Shown in pieces: positions 26,293-32,987 of a stretch of 64,000 nt of DNA; the first letter of the stretch is position 1; the number at the start of each line of letters is the position of its first letter. Source of the DNA: Actinoplanes solisilvae. Its GTDB lineage: Bacteria; Actinomycetota; Actinomycetes; Mycobacteriales; Micromonosporaceae. The DNA is taken from NCBI RefSeq assembly GCF_003999975.1, contig NZ_RJAC01000012.1, positions 62,001 through 126,000 of the forward strand, in the 5' to 3' direction. The notes below the pieces were generated by a model. That model searched no databases and had not been told where the DNA came from. It saw nothing but the letters and a program-made list of their open reading frames with translations. The position numbers were made by a program, and so were the translations under genes.

Positions 26293-27150
26293 TCAGGCCG
26301 GCTGTGTACGGCGGCCGGCCTGATCGATGATCTCGTCGATCACCCGGGTCCACACCGCCGCGGGCGGGAACTCGTGGCCGACCCCGTCGAGCCAGACGAG
26401 CCGGGCGCCGGGGATCTCGGCGGCCAGCGTGCGCGCGTGCTCGGGCGGGAAGAACGGGTCGAGCGTGCCGTGCATGACCAGCGTCGGGGCGGTGATCGCG
26501 CCGAGTCTGTCGCGGGTCGGCGGGCCGCCGGCACAGCTGAAGTGGTTGGTCTGCGACGCGGCCATGTCACGCGTGCGGTCGAAGACGCGGGCGGCGAGGC
26601 GGCGCAGATGGTGTTCGTCGGCGGTGAACGGGCCCCCGAGCCGGCGTACGCCGGAAACCAGGGCGTCGATCGCGGACCGGCGGTCGGTCCAGTCGGGCGC
26701 TTCTCCACCCCCGGGCGCCGTCACGTCGTGCGCCGGCGGGACGGTGCTGGTGGACATCAGCGTCAGCGAGAGCACCCTGTGGGGCCGCTCGATCGCGATG
26801 CGCTGGGCCAGGCCGCCGCCCATCGACAGGCCGACCAGGTGGGCGCGGTGCAGGCTGAGCGCGTCGAGCACGCCGAGCGCGTCATGGGCCAGATCCACAT
26901 CGGAGTACGGCGGGTCGCCCGGGGGGAACGACGTCGAGCGGCCGGTGTCACGGTGGTCGTAGCGCACGACGAGGCGCCCGTCGGCGGCCAGACGCCGGCA
27001 GAATTCGTCGTCCCACCAGTCCATCGAGCTGGCCGCGCCGCCGATGAGCAGCAGGGCGGGATCGCCGGTCTCCCCGAACGTCTCGACGCAGAGCTCGATG
27101 CCGTCGACCGGCACCATCGTCTCGGTCACCATCTGCTCATTGTCGGGCAT
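26293..27150 (-). CDS. alpha/beta hydrolase
   Basis: A 285-residue serine hydrolase of the alpha/beta fold. The oxyanion region is LLIGGAASSMDWWDDEF; the nucleophile elbow is GLSMGGGLAQ; the acid lies in VMHGTLDPFFPPEH; and the histidine is in WLDGVGHEFPP. The spacing and the RYDHRDTGRSTSFPPG loop resemble aclacinomycin-methylesterase/RdmC-type enzymes, but the substrate is unknown. The start is unsure: GTG 27162, ATG 27150 and ATG 27132 are all in frame with no good ribosome site. It is seven bases from the end of the convergent HAAS gene. Confidence 0.85.
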   Translation of the reverse strand: MPDNEQMVTETMVPVDGIELCVETFGETGDPALLLIGGAASSMDWWDDEFCRRLAADGRLVVRYDHRDTGRSTSFPPGDPPYSDVDLAHDALGVLDALSLHRAHLVGLSMGGGLAQRIAIERPHRVLSLTLMSTSTVPPAHDVTAPGGGEAPDWTDRRSAIDALVSGVRRLGGPFTADEHHLRRLAARVFDRTRDMAASQTNHFSCAGGPPTRDRLGAITAPTLVMHGTLDPFFPPEHARTLAAEIPGARLVWLDGVGHEFPPAAVWTRVIDEIIDQAGRRTQPA

Positions 27151-27206
27151 CACCCTTGACACGCAGGTTAAATCATCGGGTCGGTGTCCCTTTTGCGTGG
27201 TTGGAT

Positions 27207-27614
27207 GTGCCGGTGCTGCCAGATCTGAGCGGTTGGACTCCGCACCGGACCGTTCTCGACGCCCCTTTCGAGGGCGAGCCGGTGCCCGGTCTGCGCGCCG
27301 ACTACTTCCGGCGGCCCGAGGGCGACCGCGTCGCGACCGCCGGCCGCTACGCGATGGCCGGCCGCGAGCTGCTGATGGCGTGGGGCTATGTGGACGAGGA
27401 GCACTGCCGGCACCACGCCGTACGGGCCGCGGACGGCGGATGGCACGAGGCGGTGGACGGCTGCCCCGAGGTGGAGCTCATGCGCGACGGCCAGGCCGTG
27501 GCGGGCCTGGCCGTGCGCACTCCGGAGGGGGAATGGATCAGGGTCGCGCCGGGGCGGTCGCCGTCGCCCGGGCCTGACGGCGCACGACTCGCAGCGAAAC
27601 GCCGGTCAGGGTGA
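27207..27614 (+). CDS. hypothetical protein
   Basis: A 135-residue soluble protein with strong actinomycete codon bias but no family I recognise. It has an N-terminal PDLSGWTPHRTVLDAPFEG segment and alternating strands (GRELLMAWGYVDEEHCRHH, AVRAADGGWHEAVDGCPEVELM, GLAVRTPEGEWIRV) that suggest a compact beta-rich domain, and a basic C terminus. The GTG start is a guess among several; the frame is open a little further upstream. Its last 77 bases overlap the convergent small membrane protein gene. Confidence 0.5.
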   Translation: MPVLPDLSGWTPHRTVLDAPFEGEPVPGLRADYFRRPEGDRVATAGRYAMAGRELLMAWGYVDEEHCRHHAVRAADGGWHEAVDGCPEVELMRDGQAVAGLAVRTPEGEWIRVAPGRSPSPGPDGARLAAKRRSG

Positions 27615-27903
27615 TGGCCACGGCGAACAGGGCCAGGTGCAGCCACGGATCGGCGATCGGCACGAAACCGATCACGGCGACCGGTATCTGCACCACGGCG
27701 ACGAGGGCGGCCAGCCACCACCGGTTGCCGCCGCTCCACAGCAGTGCCGTCCAGACCGGGGACGACACCACGACCAGGGTGAGCGCGTCGAGCAGGGCGT
27801 GCATGGCGGAGTTGTGAACCGCGTTGTGGGCGAAGGCCTGCGCCGGTGCGGCGATCCAGAGACCGGCGAGGACGAGGGCGAGTACGGCGGCGGCACGACG
27901 CAT
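27538..27903 (-). CDS. small exported membrane protein
   Basis: A 121-residue protein. GGAGGAT precedes the ATG. A signal peptide (RRAAAVLALVLAGLWIAAPAQA) is followed by a histidine-rich start of the mature chain (FAHNAVHNSAMHALLDAL) and three transmembrane helices (VVVSSPVWTALLW, WWLAALVAVVQIPVAVIGFV, LHLALFAVAITLTGVSL). The three N-terminal histidines could bind a metal, but this is speculation. No family recognised. Confidence 0.6.
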   Translation of the reverse strand: MRRAAAVLALVLAGLWIAAPAQAFAHNAVHNSAMHALLDALTLVVVSSPVWTALLWSGGNRWWLAALVAVVQIPVAVIGFVPIADPWLHLALFAVAITLTGVSLRVVRRQARATATAPARP

Positions 27904-27960
27904 GGGATCCTCCAGCGTGATGGGACCGTTGCTCTGAGTCACCACGGTACGGAACGGACG

Positions 27961-28734
27961 TCAATGCCGTAAAGCCCTCGCCACGAAGTCCAGCCCTGCG
28001 GGGAGGCACCTCGACCAGTACGCGAAGTTGTGCCGGCCGTCCTCGAAACGCATCGTCGCGGGCGGCTCGGGGAGGGCTTTCGCCAAGGCTCGGACCTCGT
28101 TGAGCAGACCGTCCTGACGGCCGCACCAGAGACCGATCGAAACGCCCCGGAGCTGCCGCGCGGCGGTGAAGACGTCGTCGCCCGGACGCACCGCCGGGGA
28201 GAAGGCGGCGACCGCGCGGGCGAACCCCGGATAGGCCTCGGCCAGCAGCAGCGAACCGTAGCCGCCCATCGACCAGCCGAGCAACGCCATTCGCGAAATG
28301 TCGAACCCACGCTTGGCACACCAGCGCGGGAGCTCCTCGTGCACCATCCGCTGGGGATCGTCGCCGCCGGAGGGCCGCCACGCGAGGCGGTCGCCGGTCG
28401 CGCCGGCCAGCACGAACGGGGGCGCGCCCCGGCGTACGGCGTCGGTCAGGAACCGGCCCAGGCCCAGCCGGGGGAAGTCGGCGGCGGTCGTCGAGGCGCC
28501 GTGCAGCACGACGCAGACGGGCAGGCCGCGACCGTCGCCGTGACCGGCCGGCACGGCGGTGTAGAAGTCCACGAGCCGGCCCCGGGTGGCCGAGTCGCGG
28601 CGCTCCAGACGTTCGTCACCCACCGGGGCGTGGGGAACGAGGGGGCTCGATTCGCCCGATCGGCTGTTATAACCCGCCAAACCGGCGACCGCGCCGACGG
28701 TTGCGCCGAGGGCCAGGAATGTTCGTCGTCTCAT
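27961..28734 (-). CDS. secreted esterase, Tat-type signal
   Basis: A 257-residue alpha/beta hydrolase of the EstD/antigen-85-like group. The N terminus MRRRTFLALGATVGAVAGLAG resembles a Tat signal, though the twin arginine is followed by RT rather than the full consensus. The nucleophile is in MALLGWSMGGYGSLLLA; the acid is in WCGRQDGLLNE; and the histidine is in FEDGRHNFAYWSRCLPAGLDFV. An ATG at 28776 would add 14 basic residues. The gene starts back to back with another secreted hydrolase, with little room for two separate promoters. Substrate unknown. Confidence 0.82.
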   Translation of the reverse strand: MRRRTFLALGATVGAVAGLAGYNSRSGESSPLVPHAPVGDERLERRDSATRGRLVDFYTAVPAGHGDGRGLPVCVVLHGASTTAADFPRLGLGRFLTDAVRRGAPPFVLAGATGDRLAWRPSGGDDPQRMVHEELPRWCAKRGFDISRMALLGWSMGGYGSLLLAEAYPGFARAVAAFSPAVRPGDDVFTAARQLRGVSIGLWCGRQDGLLNEVRALAKALPEPPATMRFEDGRHNFAYWSRCLPAGLDFVARALRH

Positions 28735-28787
28735 CGTCACCCACAACGGCGATCGTCGTCGTTGCGTGACGTTCATAAGCTTCCGGC

Positions 28788-29552
28788 GTGCGCAGACTCG
28801 GGGTGGTGCTGGTGGTCCTGGCGCTGCTGCTCGACGGCTTCGGCCCGGCCCGGCCCGCCTCGGCCCGCGAAACCGTCGTCTCGCGGACGCTGCAGCTCGC
28901 GCGCGGTGCCGACCGACCTCTGCCGACCACCCTTTGGCATCCGGCCCGGCCCACCCGCCGCCACCCGATCATCCTGTTCAGCCACGGGCTCGGCGGGCTG
29001 CCCCGGCAGTTCGAAGGGCTCGCGGCGGGGTGGGCCCGGGCGGGCTACGTGGTGGCGGCGCCGGCCTATCCGCGGACGAACGGCCGGGTGCGCGTCGACC
29101 GTCGCGACATCGTCAATCAGCCCGCCGACGCGGCGTTCGTGATCGCGGCGGTGCGGGCGCTCGATCACACGCCCGGGGACGTACTGGCCGGGCATCTCGA
29201 CGTCGACCGGGTGGCGGCGGTCGGATTCTCGGCGGGCGGGACGACGACGCTCGGGCTGTTCGGGCCGGGGCACGCCGCATTCCTGCGGGCCGGGGTGTCG
29301 ATCAGCGGGCGCCGGCCGCCGGGCGGATTCGGGGGCCTTCCGGCGCCGCTGCTCCTCGTGCACGGGGACGGCGACCGGGTGGTGCCGATCAGGGCCGGGC
29401 GCCAGGCGTACGCGATGGCGCCGTCACCCAAACAGTTCGTGACCCTGCACGGGGCTCGTCACGGCGAGTTCCTGAGGCCGGGTGACGCTCGGTACGCGCG
29501 GGTGAGCGGGCAAATTCTGGCCTTCCTCACCGCTCACGTACCCGTCGTCTGA
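28788..29552 (+). CDS. secreted alpha/beta hydrolase, dienelactone-hydrolase/PET-hydrolase-like
   Basis: A 254-residue exported hydrolase. An N-terminal signal peptide (RRLGVVLVVLALLLDGFGPARPASA) is followed by an alpha/beta core. It has the oxyanion region ILFSHGLGGLPRQFEGLA, nucleophile VAAVGFSAGGTTTLGLF, acid in VHGDGDRVVPIRAG, and histidine in LHGARHGEFLRPGD. The layout resembles platelet-activating-factor acetylhydrolase-like and chlorophyllase-like secreted esterases. The GTG start lacks a clear ribosome site and lies close to the start of the divergent esterase. Both enzymes may act on an extracellular ester. Confidence 0.82.
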   Translation: MRRLGVVLVVLALLLDGFGPARPASARETVVSRTLQLARGADRPLPTTLWHPARPTRRHPIILFSHGLGGLPRQFEGLAAGWARAGYVVAAPAYPRTNGRVRVDRRDIVNQPADAAFVIAAVRALDHTPGDVLAGHLDVDRVAAVGFSAGGTTTLGLFGPGHAAFLRAGVSISGRRPPGGFGGLPAPLLLVHGDGDRVVPIRAGRQAYAMAPSPKQFVTLHGARHGEFLRPGDARYARVSGQILAFLTAHVPVV

Positions 29553-29667
29553 CCGGTCCCGGTTCGCCGGACCTGTGACGGTCCTACCCAGAGTGATACC
29601 CGTGGCTCGTGAGACTCGCCTGATCGGCCAGGTCAGGGCTCATGGTCAGACTGTTTAGGCTGCTCAA

Positions 29668-29946
29668 GTGCATCTCACTCATGTGGCGGTCGGGGCGGCG
29701 GTCACCTTGAGTGTCGCCGCAATCTCTTACTCACAGTTAGATCCGGGGGCGGCCGCGGAGCAGGCGCAGACGGTCGCCGATCGGGCCACCTGCCGCACGG
29801 TCGACACGGCGATTCTCGCCTACGCGGGGGTCAACGGGGACGCTCCCGACTCGGTCGCCGCCCTGTCCGGCTACGTCGACGGCGACATCACGGCCTACCG
29901 CATCGTCGCCGGCCGCGCGGCCGGCCCAGGCTGCGCCACACCCTGA
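29668..29946 (+). CDS. small secreted protein with pilin-like tail domain
   Basis: A 92-residue protein with an N-terminal hydrophobic helix (THVAVGAAVTLSVAAISYS) and a short outer domain CRTVDTAILAYAGVNGDAPDSVAAL...CATP with two cysteines that could form a disulfide. The TVDTAILAY...NG.AP.S segment resembles the C-terminal part of type II secretion/pilin-like subunits, but the conserved prepilin cleavage site is missing. GTG start without a strong ribosome site. Low-confidence function. Confidence 0.5.
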   Translation: MHLTHVAVGAAVTLSVAAISYSQLDPGAAAEQAQTVADRATCRTVDTAILAYAGVNGDAPDSVAALSGYVDGDITAYRIVAGRAAGPGCATP

Positions 29947-30195
29947 CTTCCAGCCCGCCTCGACGTCCTGCCCCTCGCGTATTGATCGCGGTTTCCCGTG
30001 CTGCGATTTCTTGCGCTGCGTTTTCCGTGCCCGCGACTTGAGCGGCGCGCAGTGGCTTTGTCCCGCGCTGCTGCTTTCCCCGCTCGGCGCCCTCCTCTCC
30101 GCGCCCGGCCTTCCCTCTCCCTCCGTCCTCGCTTCGTCCTCTCCTTGTGCTCACTTCGCCCGCGCCGTCCAACCTCGACGTCATGCATGCCTTGA

Positions 30196-30209
30196 CGGTT
30201 ATATAACCG
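30196..30209. promoter_or_regulatory. palindromic operator, probable ArsR-family binding site
   Basis: A perfect 14-base palindrome CGGTTATATAACCG lies 18 bases upstream of the ArsR-family start codon. Its A/T-rich centre stands out in this GC-rich sequence. Position and symmetry suggest autoregulation by the dimeric repressor encoded next to it. Confidence 0.7.
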
Positions 30210-30227
30210 GGATGGCATGGTGGACCC

Positions 30228-30572
30228 ATGGACGCATTGGTGGCCATTGCGGAGCCGACTCGGCGGCGCATCGTCGATGCTTTGCGGATGCGGGCGTGCA
30301 CGGTGTCGGAGCTGGTGGCCGGGCTGGGGATGAGCCAGCCCGCGGTGTCGAAGCACCTGCGCGTGCTGCGGGAGGCCGGCGTCGTGACCGTCGAGGTCCG
30401 GGCCCAGCAGCGGATCTACCGGCTCGACCCGGCGCCGTTCCGCGAGCTGGACGCCTGGCTGGCGCCCTACCGGCGCATGTGGACACACCATCTGGCCGAG
30501 TTGGAGCGCCACCTGGACAGCAGGACGCGACCGCATGACAGCGGGCCGGGGAGCGAGGATGCGGCCCGCTGA
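30228..30572 (+). CDS. ArsR-family transcriptional regulator
   Basis: A 114-residue winged-helix repressor: AIAEPTRRRIVDALRMRACTVSELVAGLGMSQPAVSKHLRVLREAGVVTVEVRAQQRIYRLD. No metal-binding cysteine motif of the ArsR/CadC kind is seen, which fits the SdpR-like group that regulates an adjacent SRPBCC gene. The next gene encodes such a protein 37 bases downstream, so the two form an operon of a known type. A perfect palindrome precedes the gene. Confidence 0.9.
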   Translation: MDALVAIAEPTRRRIVDALRMRACTVSELVAGLGMSQPAVSKHLRVLREAGVVTVEVRAQQRIYRLDPAPFRELDAWLAPYRRMWTHHLAELERHLDSRTRPHDSGPGSEDAAR

Positions 30573-30609
30573 GGGAGTGGCGGTCTGTCGGAAACGAAGG
30601 GAAGAGAGC

Positions 30610-31122
30610 ATGAGTCTTGACGTGGGGGCGCCCGGCGGCGCGAGCCTGACCGGGGGCGGGGAGCCGTGGACGCTGATCTTCGTGCGGGAGTTGCGGCACC
30701 CGCCCGCGGTCGTGTGGGAGGCGCTCACCGATCCGGTCGAGCTCGAACAATGGGCGCCGTTCAGTGCGGCGCGCGATCTCGACCAGCCGGGGGCGACCGT
30801 GCTCACGATGGACGACGGGGACGAGCGGGTCGATCTGCCGGCCGAGGTGCGCGTGGTCGAGCCGCCCGCGGTGCTCGAATACTCGTGGGGGGCCGACCTG
30901 CTGCGGTGGGAGCTGGAGGCGTACGGGGAAGGCACCCGGCTGACGTTGCGCCACACCCTCGTCGAACCCACGGACCCCGCCTCTGTCGCGACGGGCTGGC
31001 ACCTCTGTGTCGCTGCTCTCCAGCGGCTGCTCGATGGGGATCCGCACGGGGTCATTCGCGGGCGGGACGCCCTCGACCACGGGTTCGCCGCGCTTCGGGA
31101 GGCGTACGCGGAAATGCTCTGA
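30610..31122 (+). CDS. SRPBCC (AHSA1-like) domain protein
   Basis: A 170-residue START-like hydrophobic-pocket protein: FVRELRHPPAVVWEALTDPVELEQWAPF, then RVVEPPAVLEYSWG, GTRLTLRHTLVEPTDPASVATGWHLCVAALQRLL. These are the hallmarks of the activator-of-Hsp90/polyketide-cyclase-like group that pairs with ArsR regulators. GAAGGGAAGAGAG precedes the ATG. The ligand is unknown. It probably belongs to the ArsR operon. Confidence 0.88.
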   Translation: MSLDVGAPGGASLTGGGEPWTLIFVRELRHPPAVVWEALTDPVELEQWAPFSAARDLDQPGATVLTMDDGDERVDLPAEVRVVEPPAVLEYSWGADLLRWELEAYGEGTRLTLRHTLVEPTDPASVATGWHLCVAALQRLLDGDPHGVIRGRDALDHGFAALREAYAEML

Positions 31123-31170
31123 CGTGGGCCTGCCACTAGGTTGGGGGGCAGAAAACGGACGGAGGCGCGC

Positions 31171-32736
31171 ATGGATGTCGTGATCGGGATCGATACCGGA
31201 ACCACCGCTACCAAGGGGGTGGCGGCCGGGCCCGACGGGACCATCCGTGCGCTGGCCAGCGTCCACTATCCGCTGTCGGTGCCGGGCGCGGGCCGGGCCG
31301 AGCTCGACGCGCTGGCCCTGCGCGACGCGGCCGTCAAGGCGCTGATCGAGGTCGCGACCGCCTGCCGGCAGAACGGCGACCGGGTCACCGGCATCGGGCT
31401 GAGCGGATTCCTGCACGGGCTGGTGCCGATGGACGCCGACGGTGCGCCGCTCGGGCCGCTGGTCACCTGGGCCGACGGGCGGGCCGGCGAGCAGAGCCGG
31501 CACATCGCGGCCGACGGGCGCGGGCGGCGGTTGCAGGCCCGCACGGGTACGCCGGTCCATCCGATGTCACCGCTGGCCAAGCTGGCCTGGTGGCGCGAGA
31601 ACGACCCCGAGCGGTTGCGCGCGACGCCACGCTGGGGCGGGGTGAAAGAGCTCGTCGTGGCCGCGCTCGCCGAGGGCCCGTACGCGGTGGATCTCTCCAT
31701 TGCCAGTGGGACCGGGCTGTACGACATTCACCAGCGCCGCTGGGATCCGGAGGCGCTCGAGCTGGCCGGGGTGCGGGCGGGGCAGCTCGCCGAGGTGCTG
31801 CCGACCACGACCCGTCTGCGGCTGCGGCCCGGCATCGCGCGGGCCGCCGGGATCGACCCGTCGACGCCGTTGATCATCGGGGCCGCCGACGGGCCGCTGG
31901 CCAACCTGGGTGTGGGGGCCACGCCGGCGGGGGTGGCGGCGGTGTCGCTCGGCACCAGCGGGGCGTTGCGGACGGTCGTCGACCGGCCCACGGGCGACGA
32001 GGCGGGGCGGCTGTTCTGCTACGCGCTGACCGAGGACCGCTGGGTGATCGGCGGGGCGGTCAACAACGCGGGATCGGTCGTGCGCTGGGCCGGGCAGAGC
32101 TTCGCGGCCGGGTTCGAGCGTCCCGGCGCCGAGGGGGAGGACGCCGACGAGCGCGACGCGGCGCTGCTCATGGAGGCACAGGGAGCGCCGGCCGGAAGTG
32201 ACGGGCTGCTCTGCCTGCCCTACCTGCTCGGCGAGCGGGCGCCCTGGTGGCGGCCGGGTCTGCGCGGGGCCTACCTCGGGTTGCGGCGCGAGCACGGGCG
32301 GGCCCATCTGGTGCGTTCCGCGGTCGAGGGCGTCTGCCAGCAGCTCGCCCTGGTCCGCGACTCGTTCACGGCTTCCGGCAATGAGGTCACCGAGGTACGG
32401 GCCACCGGCGGCGCGGTCGCGTCGGAGCTCTGGGTTGGCGTGCTGGCCGCGGCGCTGAACCTGCCGGTCACGATCCCGGACACGCCGGAGGGGACCGCGC
32501 TCGGGGCCTGCCTGCTGGCCCGGCACGCGCTGGGCGAACTGCCCGATCTCGACGAGGCGGCGGCACTGGTGCCGGTCGGGGAGCCGACGGTGCCCGACGC
32601 GGCGGACGCCGAGCTCTATGCCCGGTTGCGCCCGCTGATCGAGAAGTCGGCCCTGGCCGTGCTCGACGTGGTGACCGAGCTCGACGCGCTCGCGCCGCAG
32701 CCGCTCCTCACGACCGAGAAAGCGGTGCGATCTTGA
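31171..32736 (+). CDS. FGGY-family carbohydrate kinase, gluconokinase-like
   Basis: A 521-residue sugar kinase with both FGGY domains: an N-terminal phosphate-binding loop GIDTGTTATKGVA, WADGRAGEQS, the FGGY_C entry VSLGTSGALRTVV, and an adenosine-binding ATGGAVASELWVGVLAAALNLPV. The SGFLHGLVPMDADG and KLAWWRENDP segments recall gluconate kinases, but xylulose or another sugar remains possible. ACGGAGG marks the start. It stands alone, 48 bases after the SRPBCC gene, and is followed by the cobalamin riboswitch. Confidence 0.85.
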   Translation: MDVVIGIDTGTTATKGVAAGPDGTIRALASVHYPLSVPGAGRAELDALALRDAAVKALIEVATACRQNGDRVTGIGLSGFLHGLVPMDADGAPLGPLVTWADGRAGEQSRHIAADGRGRRLQARTGTPVHPMSPLAKLAWWRENDPERLRATPRWGGVKELVVAALAEGPYAVDLSIASGTGLYDIHQRRWDPEALELAGVRAGQLAEVLPTTTRLRLRPGIARAAGIDPSTPLIIGAADGPLANLGVGATPAGVAAVSLGTSGALRTVVDRPTGDEAGRLFCYALTEDRWVIGGAVNNAGSVVRWAGQSFAAGFERPGAEGEDADERDAALLMEAQGAPAGSDGLLCLPYLLGERAPWWRPGLRGAYLGLRREHGRAHLVRSAVEGVCQQLALVRDSFTASGNEVTEVRATGGAVASELWVGVLAAALNLPVTIPDTPEGTALGACLLARHALGELPDLDEAAALVPVGEPTVPDAADAELYARLRPLIEKSALAVLDVVTELDALAPQPLLTTEKAVRS

Positions 32737-32759
32737 CGGAGGCTCAGATCACCCCGCGT

Positions 32760-32970
32760 TGACTCTGCGGGCCGGCGTAGGAAAGCATGGCGGCGAGCGG
32801 TCGCGGAGGAACCCGGTGCGTAATCCGGGACGGTCCCGCCACTGTGACCGGGGAGCGAACCGTCACCGGGCCACGGCCTCGACAGGCTGGAAGGCGCGCG
32901 GCGAGCGACGATCCGGGAGTCAGGAGACTCCGGCCGCTCGCAGTACTCGCCGCGTGGGCGTGGACACCCG
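32760..32970 (+). ncRNA. cobalamin (adenosylcobalamin) riboswitch
   Basis: The leader of the chelatase gene carries the aptamer core in the right order: GAGGAACCCGGTGCGTAATC, then CGGTCCCGCCACTGTGACCG (the B12-box CCGCCACTGT), a GGCCACGGCC hairpin, GGCTGGAAGG, and CGGGAGTCAGGAGACTCC near the 3' side. A further G/C hairpin (around 32951-32973) lies just before the AAGGGGA ribosome site and could be the expression platform. It should lower expression of the downstream cobalamin genes when the cofactor is plentiful. Boundaries are approximate. Confidence 0.85.
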
Positions 32971-32987
32971 CGCAGAAGGGGATCCAC

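Noticed and set aside
29950..30190. Pyrimidine-rich stretch before the ArsR gene as a small RNA or repeat
   Set aside because: It is only composition-biased (C/T-rich on the plus strand) with no stable hairpin or repeat unit that I can find.
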